Shown here: positions 50,461 through 59,160 of the stretch, piece after piece
Layout: each line of letters begins with the position of its first letter
Numbering within the stretch: position 1 is the first letter of the stretch
From: an uncultured Eisenbergiella sp.
Lineage (GTDB): Bacteria; Bacillota; Clostridia; Lachnospirales; Lachnospiraceae
Length of the DNA stretch: 64,000 nucleotides
NCBI GenBank assembly: GCA_947627215.1
Contig: CANQVD010000002.1
Location: 62,001 to 126,000, forward strand
Reading direction: 5' to 3'
Program-made: the position numbers and the translations under genes
Notes under the pieces: generated by a model
Database searches by the model: none
What the model saw: only the letters and a program-made list of their open reading frames with translations
Told to the model about the DNA's origin: nothing

Positions 50461-52371
50461 ATGGCGGTTACACCGGAGGCCGTATCGGCCTATGAAAAAG
50501 CGTGGCGCATGGGCAAACGGGAAGACGAACCCATGGAAGCGCTGGATGATATATTGAAGGAAAAGAAGATCGCGGCGACGAGGGAGATTTCGCTGGGACT
50601 GGTCCAGATCCCCATCGATCAGATCGCGGGCACCAAGACCGCGGGCCGGAGCGCGGCGTTCAGCAAGAGCTTTTATCCGCTTCTGGAGCCGGGCAGCGAG
50701 TTCGCGTATAAATGGTGTTCCCTGTGCGGTTCCCATATGAAGGAGGGGATCCGGGACCCGATCAAGGCCTATGAATTCATGAACAAATTTTATGTGGAGG
50801 AGGGGAACAAACGGGTCAGCGTCCTCAAATATTTCGGCGCGGTATCCATCCCCGGGACGGTCACGCGGATCGTGCCCCCCTGGTCCGACGACAGGGAGAC
50901 CAGAACCTACTATGCGTTCATGGAATTTTACAATCTGTCCAGGATCAATTATATCTGGTTTTCCCATGAAAACAGCTTTGAAAGGCTGCAGAAGCTGGTG
51001 GGGAAGCGGCCCGACGAGGTCTGGACCGACGATGACCGGATCGAGTTCAGCGGCACGTATTCCCGTTTCCTGATCGAGTTCGAGGCGCAGGGAGGGAAAA
51101 AGCTGACGATTACGCCGGGCGACGCATTCCTTTTCTTCATCGGGATTTATGATTATAAGGCGCTGTCGAATATGACCACGGCGGAAATTCGGGAGAAGCT
51201 GCAGAAGACCTGGGAGGAATTCAAGCTTCTGACCACCGACGATCCGCTGGAGCTGCAGATGTCGCCTGCGGAGGGCGGCGCGGTGAAGAAAAATATCTTC
51301 GCGCGGCTGATCCCGGCCAGCGCCGAAAAGGTGAACGTGGCATTCCTTCATGAGCGCACGGCGGAAACCTCCGACTGGACCTATGCTCATGAGCTGGGGC
51401 GCATGCACCTGCAGGAGACCTTCGACGAGCAGATCAGCACCACCTGCTATGAGAACGTGACGGAGGAGAACGCGGACGGCGTGCTGGAACAGGCCATCGC
51501 GGACGGAAACAACCTGATCTTCACCACCGCGCCGACGCTGCTGATGGCCAGCCTCCGGGCCGCTATCGAGCATCCGGAGGTGAAAATCCTGAACTGTTCG
51601 CTGAATACGTCCCATCGCCGCGTGCGCACCTATTATGCGCGGATGTATGAAGCGAAATTCCTGATGGGCGCCATCGCGGGGGCCATGTCCGAGAACGGCC
51701 GTCTGGGATATCTGGCCGATTATCCGATCTTCGGCGCCACAGCCAGCATCAACGCCTTTGCGCTGGGGGCCAAGATGGTGAATCCCCGGGCGAAGGTATA
51801 TCTGGAGTGGTCCACGATTCGGAACCACAATCCGGAAGAAACCTTCCGGCGCAATGACGTTACGGTTATTTCCGGGCAGGATATGCTGGCGCCGGGGCAG
51901 GGAGCACGCCGTTTCGGGCTGTATCGGCCGTCGGACACCATGCCCGTGAACCTGGCGATGCCCGTCTGGCACTGGGGAAAATTCTATGAAAAAATGATCC
52001 GCAATATCATGGACGGCACATGGAAATTCGACAACGCCTCCACGGAGACGAAGGGGCTGAATTATTGGTGGGGCATGTCCGCCGGTATCGTGGATGTGCT
52101 CTGTTCGCACAACCTGCCCATCGGAACCGTCCGTCTGATCGACCTGCTGAAGAATACGATCTGCCGGGATGATTTCGAGCCGTTTTCCGGCGTGCTGTAT
52201 TCGCAGACCGGCGTCGTGCAGATGGACGCGAATAAGGTGCTGAGCCCGGAGGAGATCATCGAGATGGACTGGCTGGCGGAAAACGTGATCGGTTCGATTC
52301 CGGAGACGGAGGATCTGATCGAAAAGGCGCAGCCGGTGGTGGACCTGCAGGGAATCGACAATAAAAACTGA
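50461..52371 (+). CDS. Cytoplasmic fusion of ParB-like domain and BMP (PnrA-like) ligand-binding domain
   Basis: 636 residues. Residues about 45-150 look like a ParB/sulfiredoxin-type fold: a beta segment ISLGLVQIPIDQIAG, then KFYVEEGNKRVSVLKYFGAV, which matches the ParB box where GxxRxxA is usual. From about residue 290 (KVNVAFLHERTAETSDWTYA) to 560 is a basic-membrane-protein domain like the purine-nucleoside-binding lipoproteins of ABC importers. There is no signal peptide or lipobox, and no permease genes are nearby, so it should act inside the cell. It is followed 18 bases later by a metallophosphoesterase. A ligand-sensing role is inference. Confidence 0.72.
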   Translation: MAVTPEAVSAYEKAWRMGKREDEPMEALDDILKEKKIAATREISLGLVQIPIDQIAGTKTAGRSAAFSKSFYPLLEPGSEFAYKWCSLCGSHMKEGIRDPIKAYEFMNKFYVEEGNKRVSVLKYFGAVSIPGTVTRIVPPWSDDRETRTYYAFMEFYNLSRINYIWFSHENSFERLQKLVGKRPDEVWTDDDRIEFSGTYSRFLIEFEAQGGKKLTITPGDAFLFFIGIYDYKALSNMTTAEIREKLQKTWEEFKLLTTDDPLELQMSPAEGGAVKKNIFARLIPASAEKVNVAFLHERTAETSDWTYAHELGRMHLQETFDEQISTTCYENVTEENADGVLEQAIADGNNLIFTTAPTLLMASLRAAIEHPEVKILNCSLNTSHRRVRTYYARMYEAKFLMGAIAGAMSENGRLGYLADYPIFGATASINAFALGAKMVNPRAKVYLEWSTIRNHNPEETFRRNDVTVISGQDMLAPGQGARRFGLYRPSDTMPVNLAMPVWHWGKFYEKMIRNIMDGTWKFDNASTETKGLNYWWGMSAGIVDVLCSHNLPIGTVRLIDLLKNTICRDDFEPFSGVLYSQTGVVQMDANKVLSPEEIIEMDWLAENVIGSIPETEDLIEKAQPVVDLQGIDNKN

Positions 52372-52389
52372 TTTGGGAGCGGCGGCTTT

Positions 52390-53010
52390 ATGAAAATTCT
52401 GGCAATCGGTGACGAGGAATCCAAGCTTTTCTGGGATTATTATGAACCGGGGATGTTTGACGGCATCGATCTGATCCTCTCCAGCGGGGATCTGGATCCC
52501 CGGTATCTTTCCTTCCTCGCCACCTTTGCCCACGCGCCCGTGCTCTATGTCCGCGGAAACCATGACGATAAGTATGAACAGATCCCTCCCGACGGCTGTA
52601 TCTGTATCGACGATGAGATCTATGTGCACGACGGGATCCGCATTCTGGGGCTGGGAGGCTCCATGCGCTACCGTCCGGGCGGGAATCAGTTTACGGAGCG
52701 CGAAATGGAGAGACGGGTGCGCCGCCTGTTTTTTAAGCTGCTTTATCACAGAGGGTTCGACATCCTGCTCACCCACGCGCCGGCCTTTCAGCTCAATGAC
52801 GGGCGGGATCTGCCCCATCAGGGCTTTCGGATATTCCGGACCCTGATGGACAAGTATCATCCCCGTTTTTTCATCCACGGGCATGTGCACATGACCTACG
52901 GACGGCAGCATAAGCGCTATGACAAGTACGGGGAGACGCACATCATCAACGCTTATGAGAAATGTATTTTTGATTATGAGGACGAGAATCTGAAGGAGCA
53001 TCTGCGGTGA
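52390..53010 (+). CDS. Calcineurin-like metallophosphoesterase
   Basis: 206 residues. Motifs in order are GDEES at residues 7-11, where the usual first motif is DxH; SSGDLD; RGNHDD; THAPAF; and HGHVHMTYG. Replacement of the first-motif His by Glu is seen in some family members but could change metal use. Cytoplasmic. Starts 18 bases after the ParB-BMP gene with no promoter between, so the two form an operon. Substrate unknown: nucleotides, cyclic dinucleotides or phosphoproteins are possible. Confidence 0.82.
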   Translation: MKILAIGDEESKLFWDYYEPGMFDGIDLILSSGDLDPRYLSFLATFAHAPVLYVRGNHDDKYEQIPPDGCICIDDEIYVHDGIRILGLGGSMRYRPGGNQFTEREMERRVRRLFFKLLYHRGFDILLTHAPAFQLNDGRDLPHQGFRIFRTLMDKYHPRFFIHGHVHMTYGRQHKRYDKYGETHIINAYEKCIFDYEDENLKEHLR

Positions 53011-53062
53011 GCGCGGCGGCCGAAAAGCGGCCAAAAAGTCCCGTTTTATGCGAAAAAAATGA

Positions 53063-53091
53063 TTGACACGCGCGGATGCGTATAATATAAT
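53063..53091 (+). promoter_or_regulatory. Consensus promoter of rplM-rpsI
   Basis: Exact TTGACA (53063-53068), 17-bp spacer, exact TATAAT (53086-53091): a perfect sigma-A promoter. An overlapping TATAAT at 53081 is spaced only 12 bp and is not used in this reading. Confidence 0.88.
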
Positions 53092-53097
53092 TGGAAA

Positions 53098-53273
53098 GTG
53101 TGGCGGCGCTTAAAATATTTCACCTGCCCCGGAGGAATGTTTTCCAAGATGCGCCATATTCGGACAGATCGTGCCGGCCGAAGGGCCGCGCGCATTCGTT
53201 ATGCGGCATACCCGTTCAAATCCCGGGATGGGAGTGCGCAGATTTTGACAGGCAAGCTGTATGGAGGTACGCA
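53098..53273 (+). promoter_or_regulatory. Leader of rplM
   Basis: About 175 untranslated nt with a stable CGGCC-GAA-GGGCCG-type hairpin in the GCCGGCCGAAGGGCCG segment (about 53174-53189). Firmicutes often have an L13-binding leader in front of rplM; whether this one fits that family needs a covariance search. Confidence 0.45.
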
Positions 53274-53702
53274 ATGAAAACATTTATGGCTAATCCGGCT
53301 GAAATCGATAGAAAATGGTATGTGATCGACGCACAGGGCCAGACGCTCGGCCGTTTGGCATCTGAGGTAGCCAAGATCCTCAGAGGAAAGAACAAGCCCG
53401 TCTTCACCCCTCACGTGGATACCGGCGACTATGTGATCGTGATCAACGCCGAGAAGATCCAGGTGACCGGCAAGAAGCTGAATCAGAAGATATATTATCA
53501 TCATTCCGATTATGTGGGCGGCATGAGAGAGACCACCCTGAAGGAGAAACTGGCAAAGAAGCCCGAGCAGGTCATCGAGCTTGCGGTCAAGGGCATGCTT
53601 CCCAAGGGACCCTTAGGAAGACAGATGTTCACCAAGCTTCATGTGTATGCAGGCCCCGAGCATAAGCACGCGGCGCAGAAGCCTGAAGTTCTGACGCTTT
53701 GA
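53274..53702 (+). CDS. rplM: 50S ribosomal protein L13
   Basis: 142 residues from ATG 53274, 5 bases after atggaggt. Starts [20 protein letters not shown] and has the conserved [13 protein letters not shown] and [15 protein letters not shown] motifs. One of the first proteins to bind 23S rRNA. An in-frame upstream reading through the leader is rejected. Confidence 0.97.
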   Translation: MKTFMANPAEIDRKWYVIDAQGQTLGRLASEVAKILRGKNKPVFTPHVDTGDYVIVINAEKIQVTGKKLNQKIYYHHSDYVGGMRETTLKEKLAKKPEQVIELAVKGMLPKGPLGRQMFTKLHVYAGPEHKHAAQKPEVLTL

Positions 53703-53734
53703 TCTGAGGGAATCGAGAAGGAGGATACAGAAAA

Positions 53735-54130
53735 ATGGCTAACGCAGCGAGATATTACGGAACAGGAAGAAGAAAAAGCTCCATCGCAAGAGTATATCTT
53801 ATGCCCGGCAGCGGCAATGTTACCGTGAATAAAAGAAATATTGATGATTACTTCGGCCTCGAGACCCTGAAGGTGATCGTTCGCCAGCCCCTTGTGGCGA
53901 CCGATACCGTGGATAAGTTCGATGTGCTGGTGAATGTGAAGGGCGGCGGCTATACCGGTCAGGCCGGTGCGATCCGCCACGGCATCGCGAGAGCGCTTCT
54001 GGAAGCGGACGCGGATTACAGGCCCATCCTGAAGAAGGCCGGTTATCTGACCCGTGACCCTCGTATGAAGGAGAGAAAGAAATACGGACTTAAGGCAGCC
54101 CGTAGAGCGCCGCAGTTCAGCAAGCGCTGA
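53735..54130 (+). CDS. rpsI: 30S ribosomal protein S9
   Basis: 131 residues. [19 protein letters not shown] start and the extended C-terminal tail ending RRAPQFSKR, whose last Arg contacts P-site tRNA. Thirty-two bases after rplM. A strong terminator follows. Confidence 0.97.
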   Translation: MANAARYYGTGRRKSSIARVYLMPGSGNVTVNKRNIDDYFGLETLKVIVRQPLVATDTVDKFDVLVNVKGGGYTGQAGAIRHGIARALLEADADYRPILKKAGYLTRDPRMKERKKYGLKAARRAPQFSKR

Positions 54131-54151
54131 TCAAAGATTTACAGAGTACAA

Positions 54152-54190
54152 AAAGCCCGGAAATACGCCATTTTCCGGGCTTTATCTTTG
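54152..54190 (+). terminator. Terminator after rpsI
   Basis: Perfect 12-bp stem AAAGCCCGGAAA (54152-54163) with TTTCCGGGCTTT (54172-54183), 8-nt loop, followed by TTTATCTTT. It marks the end of the ribosomal block and the start of the AT-richer island. Confidence 0.92.
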
Positions 54191-54444
54191 CCCAAAATTC
54201 TGAAACGGCTGTCCAAATTTGGCGTGATTTGAACCGTTTTTTATGGGTTTACAGAGGCTGAAATTGGGGCCAACCGCCCTTTTTTGACCCCTTATGGGTT
54301 TAAATAGTGGTGGACACCAGGACTTACGCCGATTGAATTTTTAGCAGGGATGATATTCTGCTTGCTTTTTGATGAGATAAAAGCGTATACTATCATTAGT
54401 CAAAAATGCGTGCCTGCACATTTTTGGCGAAGGGAGAGACAGAG
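54191..54444 (+). other. Island boundary region after rpsI
   Basis: No gene seen. Two copies of TTATGGGTTTA lie 51 bases apart (54241-54251 and 54292-54302). Near the end is a promoter for the next gene: TTGCTT (54362-54367), 18-bp spacer, TATACT (54386-54391). Base composition drops in G+C here compared with the ribosomal genes upstream. Confidence 0.55.
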
Positions 54445-55743
54445 ATGATACAACGACCAGGATATCTCGACAAGTTGATCGATAAAAAAGAAAACGGAAT
54501 GGTAAAGGTGATCACCGGCATCAGACGCTGCGGAAAGTCCTATCTGCTGTTTGAAATCTATCGCAGATATTTAAACAGTATCGGTGTGGATGATTCCCAT
54601 ATTATTGCACTTGCATTGGATGATGATGAAAATATCCGGTACAGAAATCCGTTGGAACTCGGGAAATATATCCGAAGCTTGCTTGTGGATCAGGACAGGA
54701 TGTATTATGTCTTTCTGGACGAGATTCAGAAGGTGGCAGATATCCCTAACCCATATCTGCCGGGAAGTGAAGAAACTGTAGGTTTTGTGGACGTTCTGTT
54801 GGGGCTTATGAAGATCAGGAACGTCGATCTGTATGTCACGGGGAGCAATTCCAAAATGCTTTCCTCTGATATCCTCACCGAGTTCCGGGGAAGAGGGGAT
54901 GAGGTGCGCGTGAACCCTCTATGCTATCGGGAATTCTATGATGCTTATGGAGAGGATAAACGCCATGCATGGCGGGATTATTTTACCTACGGCGGGATGC
55001 CGCTGATCCTCCGTCAGAAAACGGCGCAGGATAAAAGCAAATATTTACATGATCTTTTTGATAAAATTTATTTGGACGATATTATGGCACGTCACAGGCT
55101 TGGTCACGACAAAACGGTGCTGGACGATCTGTTGGATCTGATGGCATCTGCAGTTGGTTCTCTGACAAATCCGATCCGCATTGCAAATACTTTCAGTTCG
55201 GTCAGAGGACTGTCTGTGACCAATGATACGGTAGGCAGATACCTTGATTATTTTATCGATGCGTTTATGCTTTATCGGGCGAAGCGGTATGATGTGAAAG
55301 GAAGAAAACAGATCGGTTCTCCCATGAAGTATTACTATTCTGATGTGGGACTTCGAAATGCAAGGCTGAACTTCCGTCAGCAGGAAGAAAACCACATCAT
55401 GGAGAATATTCTCTATAATGAACTTCACGTTCGGGAGTTTGATATCGACGTCGGCGTTGTAGAAGTCACAACGAAAACAGACGAAGGAAAAAATAAAAGA
55501 GTACAGTACGAAGTGGATTTTGTTGCGAACCGAGGCAGTAAGCGCTATTATATCCAGTCTGCGTTTGCCATACCGGATGAAGAAAAGCGGACGCAGGAGA
55601 TCCGTCCGTTTACAAAGATACAGGATTCCTTCAAAAAAATCGTTGTGGTGAGAGAGGATATTGAACCATGGCATGATGAGAATGGAATTTTATATGTCGG
55701 AATAGAGCAGTTCCTGCTGGATGAATCGGCGATGGATCTATAG
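54445..55743 (+). CDS. AAA-type ATPase with DUF4143 domain
   Basis: 432 residues from ATG 54445 after agggag. N-terminal ATPase: Walker A VITGIRRCGKSYLLF near residues 18-32 and Walker B YYVFLDEIQKV near 95, then sensor VTGSNSKML. The C-terminal half is the DUF4143 region with a PD-(D/E)XK-like nuclease fold segment (YEVDFVANRGSKRYYIQSAF: Glu, Asp and a following basic strand). Such proteins are common in anaerobes and mobile regions; their function is not established. AT-richer than the ribosomal genes before it. Confidence 0.8.
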   Translation: MIQRPGYLDKLIDKKENGMVKVITGIRRCGKSYLLFEIYRRYLNSIGVDDSHIIALALDDDENIRYRNPLELGKYIRSLLVDQDRMYYVFLDEIQKVADIPNPYLPGSEETVGFVDVLLGLMKIRNVDLYVTGSNSKMLSSDILTEFRGRGDEVRVNPLCYREFYDAYGEDKRHAWRDYFTYGGMPLILRQKTAQDKSKYLHDLFDKIYLDDIMARHRLGHDKTVLDDLLDLMASAVGSLTNPIRIANTFSSVRGLSVTNDTVGRYLDYFIDAFMLYRAKRYDVKGRKQIGSPMKYYYSDVGLRNARLNFRQQEENHIMENILYNELHVREFDIDVGVVEVTTKTDEGKNKRVQYEVDFVANRGSKRYYIQSAFAIPDEEKRTQEIRPFTKIQDSFKKIVVVREDIEPWHDENGILYVGIEQFLLDESAMDL

Positions 55744-55991
55744 AAAAAGGTTCTCCAAAACTGAATATCGAAATCAGCAGGGCGACGCTCTGGAAGGTAG
55801 AGAAGGGGGATCCGTCCGTTGCCATCGGGATCTACGCGGCGGTTCTGCATGCCCTGAACAACAGGGATACGGGGCCTTTGCCTGCAGCAAAGGACGATGC
55901 CAAGGGATGGACCATGCAGGATCTGAAACTGTTTGGGAGGGAGAGAAGAAAAAATGAAATTATATGCCGACAAGAACAAGGCTATAGGTGA
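55725..55991 (+). pseudogene. 5'-truncated XRE-family (HipB-like) regulator gene
   Basis: An open frame without a start codon reads an XRE helix-turn-helix end: ISRATLWKVEKGDPSVAIG, then IYAAVLHALNN and a typical tail DAKGWTMQDLKL. It ends at TGA 55989-55991, overlapping the next gene. The first helices are missing, since a stop at 55722-55724 precedes the frame inside the ATPase gene. This is the standard antitoxin/regulator end found before HipA-type kinases; no hipA follows here. It is best read as a remnant of an insertion or deletion. Confidence 0.72.
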
Positions 55992-57447
55992 AAAATCGCC
56001 GATGATATTCGGCCATTTCCTGGAGCATTTCCACCGCCAGATATACAGCGGTGTGTACGACCCGGGAAATCCGCTTTCCGATGAAGAGGGAATGCGCACG
56101 GATGTCATTGAGGCGCTCAGGAAAATAAAGACACCGATCATCCGCTGGCCGGGAGGCTGCTTCGTTTCGACGTACAACTGGAAGAAAGGGGTTGGGAAAA
56201 ACAGAGCGGCTGTATTTGACAAGTCGTGGAGAGTCGAGGACACGAATGAGTTCGGCACGGACGAATTTATAAGCTTCTGCAAAAAAACAGGCTGTGAGCC
56301 ATATATATGTACGAACGCGGGCACGGGCACGATTGAAGAGATGAGCGACTGGGTGGAGTATTGCAACCTCGAAAACGAGGGAGAGTACGCGAAAGCGCGG
56401 ATCGGGAACGGTCACAAAGAGCCGTACAGCGTGAAATACTGGAGCATAGGAAACGAAAACTACGGGAGCTGGGAGCTCGGCGCGAAATCCGCCCCGGAAT
56501 GGGGCAGGCTGACGGTGGAGGCGGCAAAACTCATGAAGCACGTCGACCCTTCCATAGAGCTTTCCTCGGCGGCTCTCGCCGACATCGACTGGAACGTAAA
56601 CCTCCTTAAAAACGCGGGAAGGTATATAGACTGGATTTCGATTCATGGGTATTGGGATTTCCCGTCGCAGGGAGGAGAGCTTTCGGACTATGATAAGATA
56701 ATCGAAAAGACGGGAAATCTCGACGATGCGGTAAGAAAAGTCAGAGGTCTGCTCGACGCGTTCGGCGTCGGGAAAAAGATAAAGATCGCGTACGACGAGT
56801 GGAACCTCAGAGGCTGGTATCATCCGAATGTGCACACGATAGAACAGGGACGCACAAAGGAGGACTACCTCTATCCGAGGGACAAAAACGATCTGAATTC
56901 GTCTTATACAATGGCTGACGCCGTATTTTCGGCGTGCTTCCTCAATATGTGCATGAGAAACTGCGATATTGTGAAGATGGCGAACTTTTCGCCTGCAGTC
57001 AATACGCGCGGCTGCATATTCACGTATAAGGACGGTATCGTCCTGCGAAGCACATACTTTGTGTTCCTGCTCTACGCGAACCTTCTCGGAGATATTGTAC
57101 TCGACGAATGGGAAACAGAGAGCATGTATCTGCAAAACGGGATCAAAAAGACAGACGCTGTGGTGACTTATTTTTCCGAAACGGGTAATTATGCGATAGC
57201 CGCTGTGAACAGGGACGGCGAGGCGGAAAGTGATATCACTCTTTGCATTGACGCTTCGGGCGACGTTGAAATAAGCTATATATCAGGCGCTGACAAGGAC
57301 AGCTTCAACGACATAGACCGCACAGAAATTGAGGTTCTGAGTGAAAAATTAGGCAGGTACGAAAAAGGGATGAAGATAACGCTGAAACCGCACAGCGTGA
57401 ACGTAATATCAATAGCCGAAATTGGAACGCGGGGCGGTATTCGCTGA
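55954..57447 (+). CDS. Alpha-L-arabinofuranosidase, GH51
   Basis: 497 residues from ATG 55954, after gggaggga. GH51 features: FGHFLEHFHRQIYSGVYDP near the start, TPIIRWPGGCFVSTYNWKKG, acid/base Glu168 in YWSIGNENYGSWE and nucleophile Glu282 in AYDEWNLRGW. Releases terminal arabinose from arabinan, arabinoxylan or their oligosaccharides. No signal peptide, so it acts on imported oligosaccharides. It uses AUA for Ile often, unlike the ribosomal and export genes around it, which suggests horizontal acquisition. A strong terminator follows. Confidence 0.92.
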   Translation: MKLYADKNKAIGEKSPMIFGHFLEHFHRQIYSGVYDPGNPLSDEEGMRTDVIEALRKIKTPIIRWPGGCFVSTYNWKKGVGKNRAAVFDKSWRVEDTNEFGTDEFISFCKKTGCEPYICTNAGTGTIEEMSDWVEYCNLENEGEYAKARIGNGHKEPYSVKYWSIGNENYGSWELGAKSAPEWGRLTVEAAKLMKHVDPSIELSSAALADIDWNVNLLKNAGRYIDWISIHGYWDFPSQGGELSDYDKIIEKTGNLDDAVRKVRGLLDAFGVGKKIKIAYDEWNLRGWYHPNVHTIEQGRTKEDYLYPRDKNDLNSSYTMADAVFSACFLNMCMRNCDIVKMANFSPAVNTRGCIFTYKDGIVLRSTYFVFLLYANLLGDIVLDEWETESMYLQNGIKKTDAVVTYFSETGNYAIAAVNRDGEAESDITLCIDASGDVEISYISGADKDSFNDIDRTEIEVLSEKLGRYEKGMKITLKPHSVNVISIAEIGTRGGIR

Positions 57448-57543
57448 CGGTCCATACAGCAAGGTATCGCCGTTTGCGTGATTGCTTTTATCAGAGCGAT
57501 AAAAAGAGCTGCTTTGAGGAAGAATAAAAATACCGGAGGCAGG

Positions 57544-57597
57544 AAGAAACAGGAACTTTGCGGCAAGCGCGGCGTTCAAAGCTCCTGTTTCTTTTTT
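57544..57597 (+). terminator. Terminator after GH51 gene
   Basis: AAGAAACAGGAACTTTG (57544-57560) pairs with CAAAGCTCCTGTTTCTT (57577-57593) with one mismatch in 17, then TTTTTT. Lies between convergent genes and could also stop the minus-strand gene weakly. Confidence 0.9.
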
Positions 57598-57603
57598 GCT
57601 GAT

Positions 57604-58272
57604 TCAGTCTTCCCGTTTCATATCATAGTCGGTTTCCTCGTCCCAATTTCCCTGCGTATAGGTTTCATCCACCATGTCGCTGATGCCCGCCAGCAGCATG
57701 ATAATGCCCTGTACTCGGTGGGGAGGAACTATATAAGTGCCCTTCTGGCGCTCGCTCTCCGCAATGAGGTCGGCGGCCAAAAGAGGCTTCATATGATGGT
57801 AAACCTGACCTGTGGAGCCGAGGCCGCACTTTTCCACAAGCGTGGACACCGTTTTGGGCCCGCGCAGAATTTCCAGCAGGATGGAAAGGCGGGTGGCATT
57901 GCCGATGCAGTCCAGCACTTTTCCGGCAATGCCGCTTTCGGCCAGAGAAAGCAGTTCCTCCGTGGGGACGGAATTCCGGATCCAGTTGGATTGTCGGCCG
58001 CTGGAAGCATATATGCCCATGTAGGTGATCAGCCCGCTTCCTCCTCTTTCCTGGGTCTTAAGGCACAGCTCTTCCATCAGATCGCTGAGCCGCTTGTCCG
58101 GATGCATTCCCCGCATGACCTGTACTCTGCCCGGATCCTTGCCGGAACACTTGCCGGGAAGCGTTTCCTGCAGCATTTTCGAAACCTGCTCCATCTGGGA
58201 TGTGATCGTTTCCTGTAAATTTGTCATCTGTGCCCTGAGGGCGTCAATTTCTGCTCCGTAATCCCGCGCCAT
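57604..58272 (-). CDS. ArsR-like winged-helix transcriptional regulator
   Basis: 222 residues from ATG 58272. A predicted coiled coil (about residues 5-40, MTNLQETITSQMEQVSKMLQ) precedes a winged helix: VLDCIGNATRLSILLEILRG, TVSTLVEKCGLGSTGQVYHH, then the wing. The C-terminal part holds Met-rich helix MLLAGISDMVDET. The pattern is that of ArsR/helix_turn_helix regulators with an added N-terminal domain. A 16-base palindrome lies 60 bases upstream and may be its operator. Effector unknown. Confidence 0.75.
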   Translation of the reverse strand: MARDYGAEIDALRAQMTNLQETITSQMEQVSKMLQETLPGKCSGKDPGRVQVMRGMHPDKRLSDLMEELCLKTQERGGSGLITYMGIYASSGRQSNWIRNSVPTEELLSLAESGIAGKVLDCIGNATRLSILLEILRGPKTVSTLVEKCGLGSTGQVYHHMKPLLAADLIAESERQKGTYIVPPHRVQGIIMLLAGISDMVDETYTQGNWDEETDYDMKRED

Positions 58273-58332
58273 GCTTACTTCCAATCCTTTCTTTTTCTCT
58301 ATGTGATGCGATCCCTTTACTTACATAATTCT

Positions 58333-58348
58333 GTATTTACGTAAATAC
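58333..58348. promoter_or_regulatory. Candidate operator of the ArsR-like gene
   Basis: Perfect 16-base palindrome GTATTTACGTAAATAC. The partial repeat ACGTAAT adjoins it at 58348-58354. It sits 60 bases upstream of the ArsR-like start, a likely autoregulation site. A clear -35/-10 pair was not found. Confidence 0.6.
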
Positions 58349-58384
58349 GTAATTGCATAATATCATAAAGGAGGATGGAGGTCA

Positions 58385-58736
58385 ATTCTCTTTTTACGCT
58401 GCTTCCAGCATCTATTCGCTGTTTGGGCGGCTGGTAGCCGCAGGAGAGGCGTTAAATGACAGCCATGCCGTTTCATTTACTCGGCATAAGATGTAGTGTC
58501 TGCGCTTGGTGCCGTTGCCTCCATAAGCAGGGTAATTCTGCATGGCCGAATCTTTTGATGAAAGCAGGAAGATTATTATGGACATCTATGTTAAAGTGAA
58601 GTACAATAAACCAAAATAGATACACAGGACAGTTGATCGCGTGATGAAATGTATTTTGCAATAGTGATTGTGGCTATATTTTTTTAATAAATCGTGTCAT
58701 GGAAATTGGAAAAGACAGACAGGAGTGAGTGGGGAA
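58385..58736 (+). other. Region of decayed sequence before the DUF4160 remnant
   Basis: About 350 bases. Holds two small hairpins (GCGGCT/AGCCGC and ATGCCG/CGGCAT) and a 25-codon reading frame at 58542-58619 (begins MAESFDESRKII, ends KYNKPK) without a convincing ribosome-binding site. It also contains the first copy of the direct repeat described separately. No intact gene. Confidence 0.4.
58612..58646 (+). repeat. Direct repeat, left copy
   Basis: Reads CAAAATAGATACACAGGACA then GTTGATCGCGTGATG. It matches 59161-59195 with about five differences in 35. The two copies, 549 bases apart, bracket the DUF4160/DUF2442 pair. Confidence 0.75.
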
Positions 58737-58832
58737 ATGCCGGAAATATCGTTGTTTTATGGAATTAGAGTAACCATGTATTATGATGATCATAATCCGC
58801 CTCATTTCCATGCGGAGTATATGAAAAGGTGA
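58737..58832 (+). pseudogene. Truncated DUF4160 gene
   Basis: 31 codons: MPEISLFYGIRVTMYYDDHN, then PPHFHAEYMKR and a stop. This is the beginning of a DUF4160 protein, a family normally of about 80-90 residues, including the PPHFHA motif, cut off directly after it. The rest of the domain is missing, so an internal deletion is likely. It stands 4 bases before the DUF2442 gene, its usual partner. Confidence 0.75.
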
Positions 58833-58836
58833 TCGA

Positions 58837-59130
58837 ATGTTTCCAAAAGTGGTACAGGTGATACCTGAAAAAAATTATTCCGTATTTGTATATTTTGAAG
58901 ATGGAAAGATCGTATGCTATGACGCGTGTCCCATCCTTGAAAAAGAAGTGTTCCGGCCATTAAAGGATATTCACGTTTTTATGAATAGCTGCACAGTACT
59001 GAATGATACTCTCGCATGGGACATTCAAGGGGACAGGGATACATCGTCCTGTCTGGATATAGATCCGGATACTTTATATGACCTGCCCAGTTCGGGGGAG
59101 CCGTTTGAGATGGAACAGTATATCGCATAG
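58837..59130 (+). CDS. DUF2442 protein
   Basis: 97 residues. Typical DUF2442 start (FPKVVQVIPEKNYSVFVYFE, DGKIVCYDACPIL) and the end with DTLAWDIQG and DIDPDTLYD. The family is often encoded beside DUF4160, a pairing that resembles a toxin-antitoxin operon, but no function is established. The partner here is broken. ATG 58837 follows aaaggtg. Confidence 0.82.
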   Translation: MFPKVVQVIPEKNYSVFVYFEDGKIVCYDACPILEKEVFRPLKDIHVFMNSCTVLNDTLAWDIQGDRDTSSCLDIDPDTLYDLPSSGEPFEMEQYIA

Positions 59131-59160
59131 ATCGATGATATAGGTTTTCTCATTTAACTG

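Noticed and set aside
50461-52371. ABC-importer substrate-binding lipoprotein
   Set aside because: No signal peptide or lipobox Cys, and an extra ParB-like domain at the N-terminus; no permease genes adjoin.
53200-53240. tRNA-like T-loop (GTTCAAATC) in the rplM leader
   Set aside because: The bases on either side of the loop cannot form the T stem and no acceptor or anticodon arm is found.
57544-57597. Inverted repeat as an insertion-sequence end
   Set aside because: It is a single hairpin with a T-run between convergent genes, fully explained as a terminator; no transposase is nearby.
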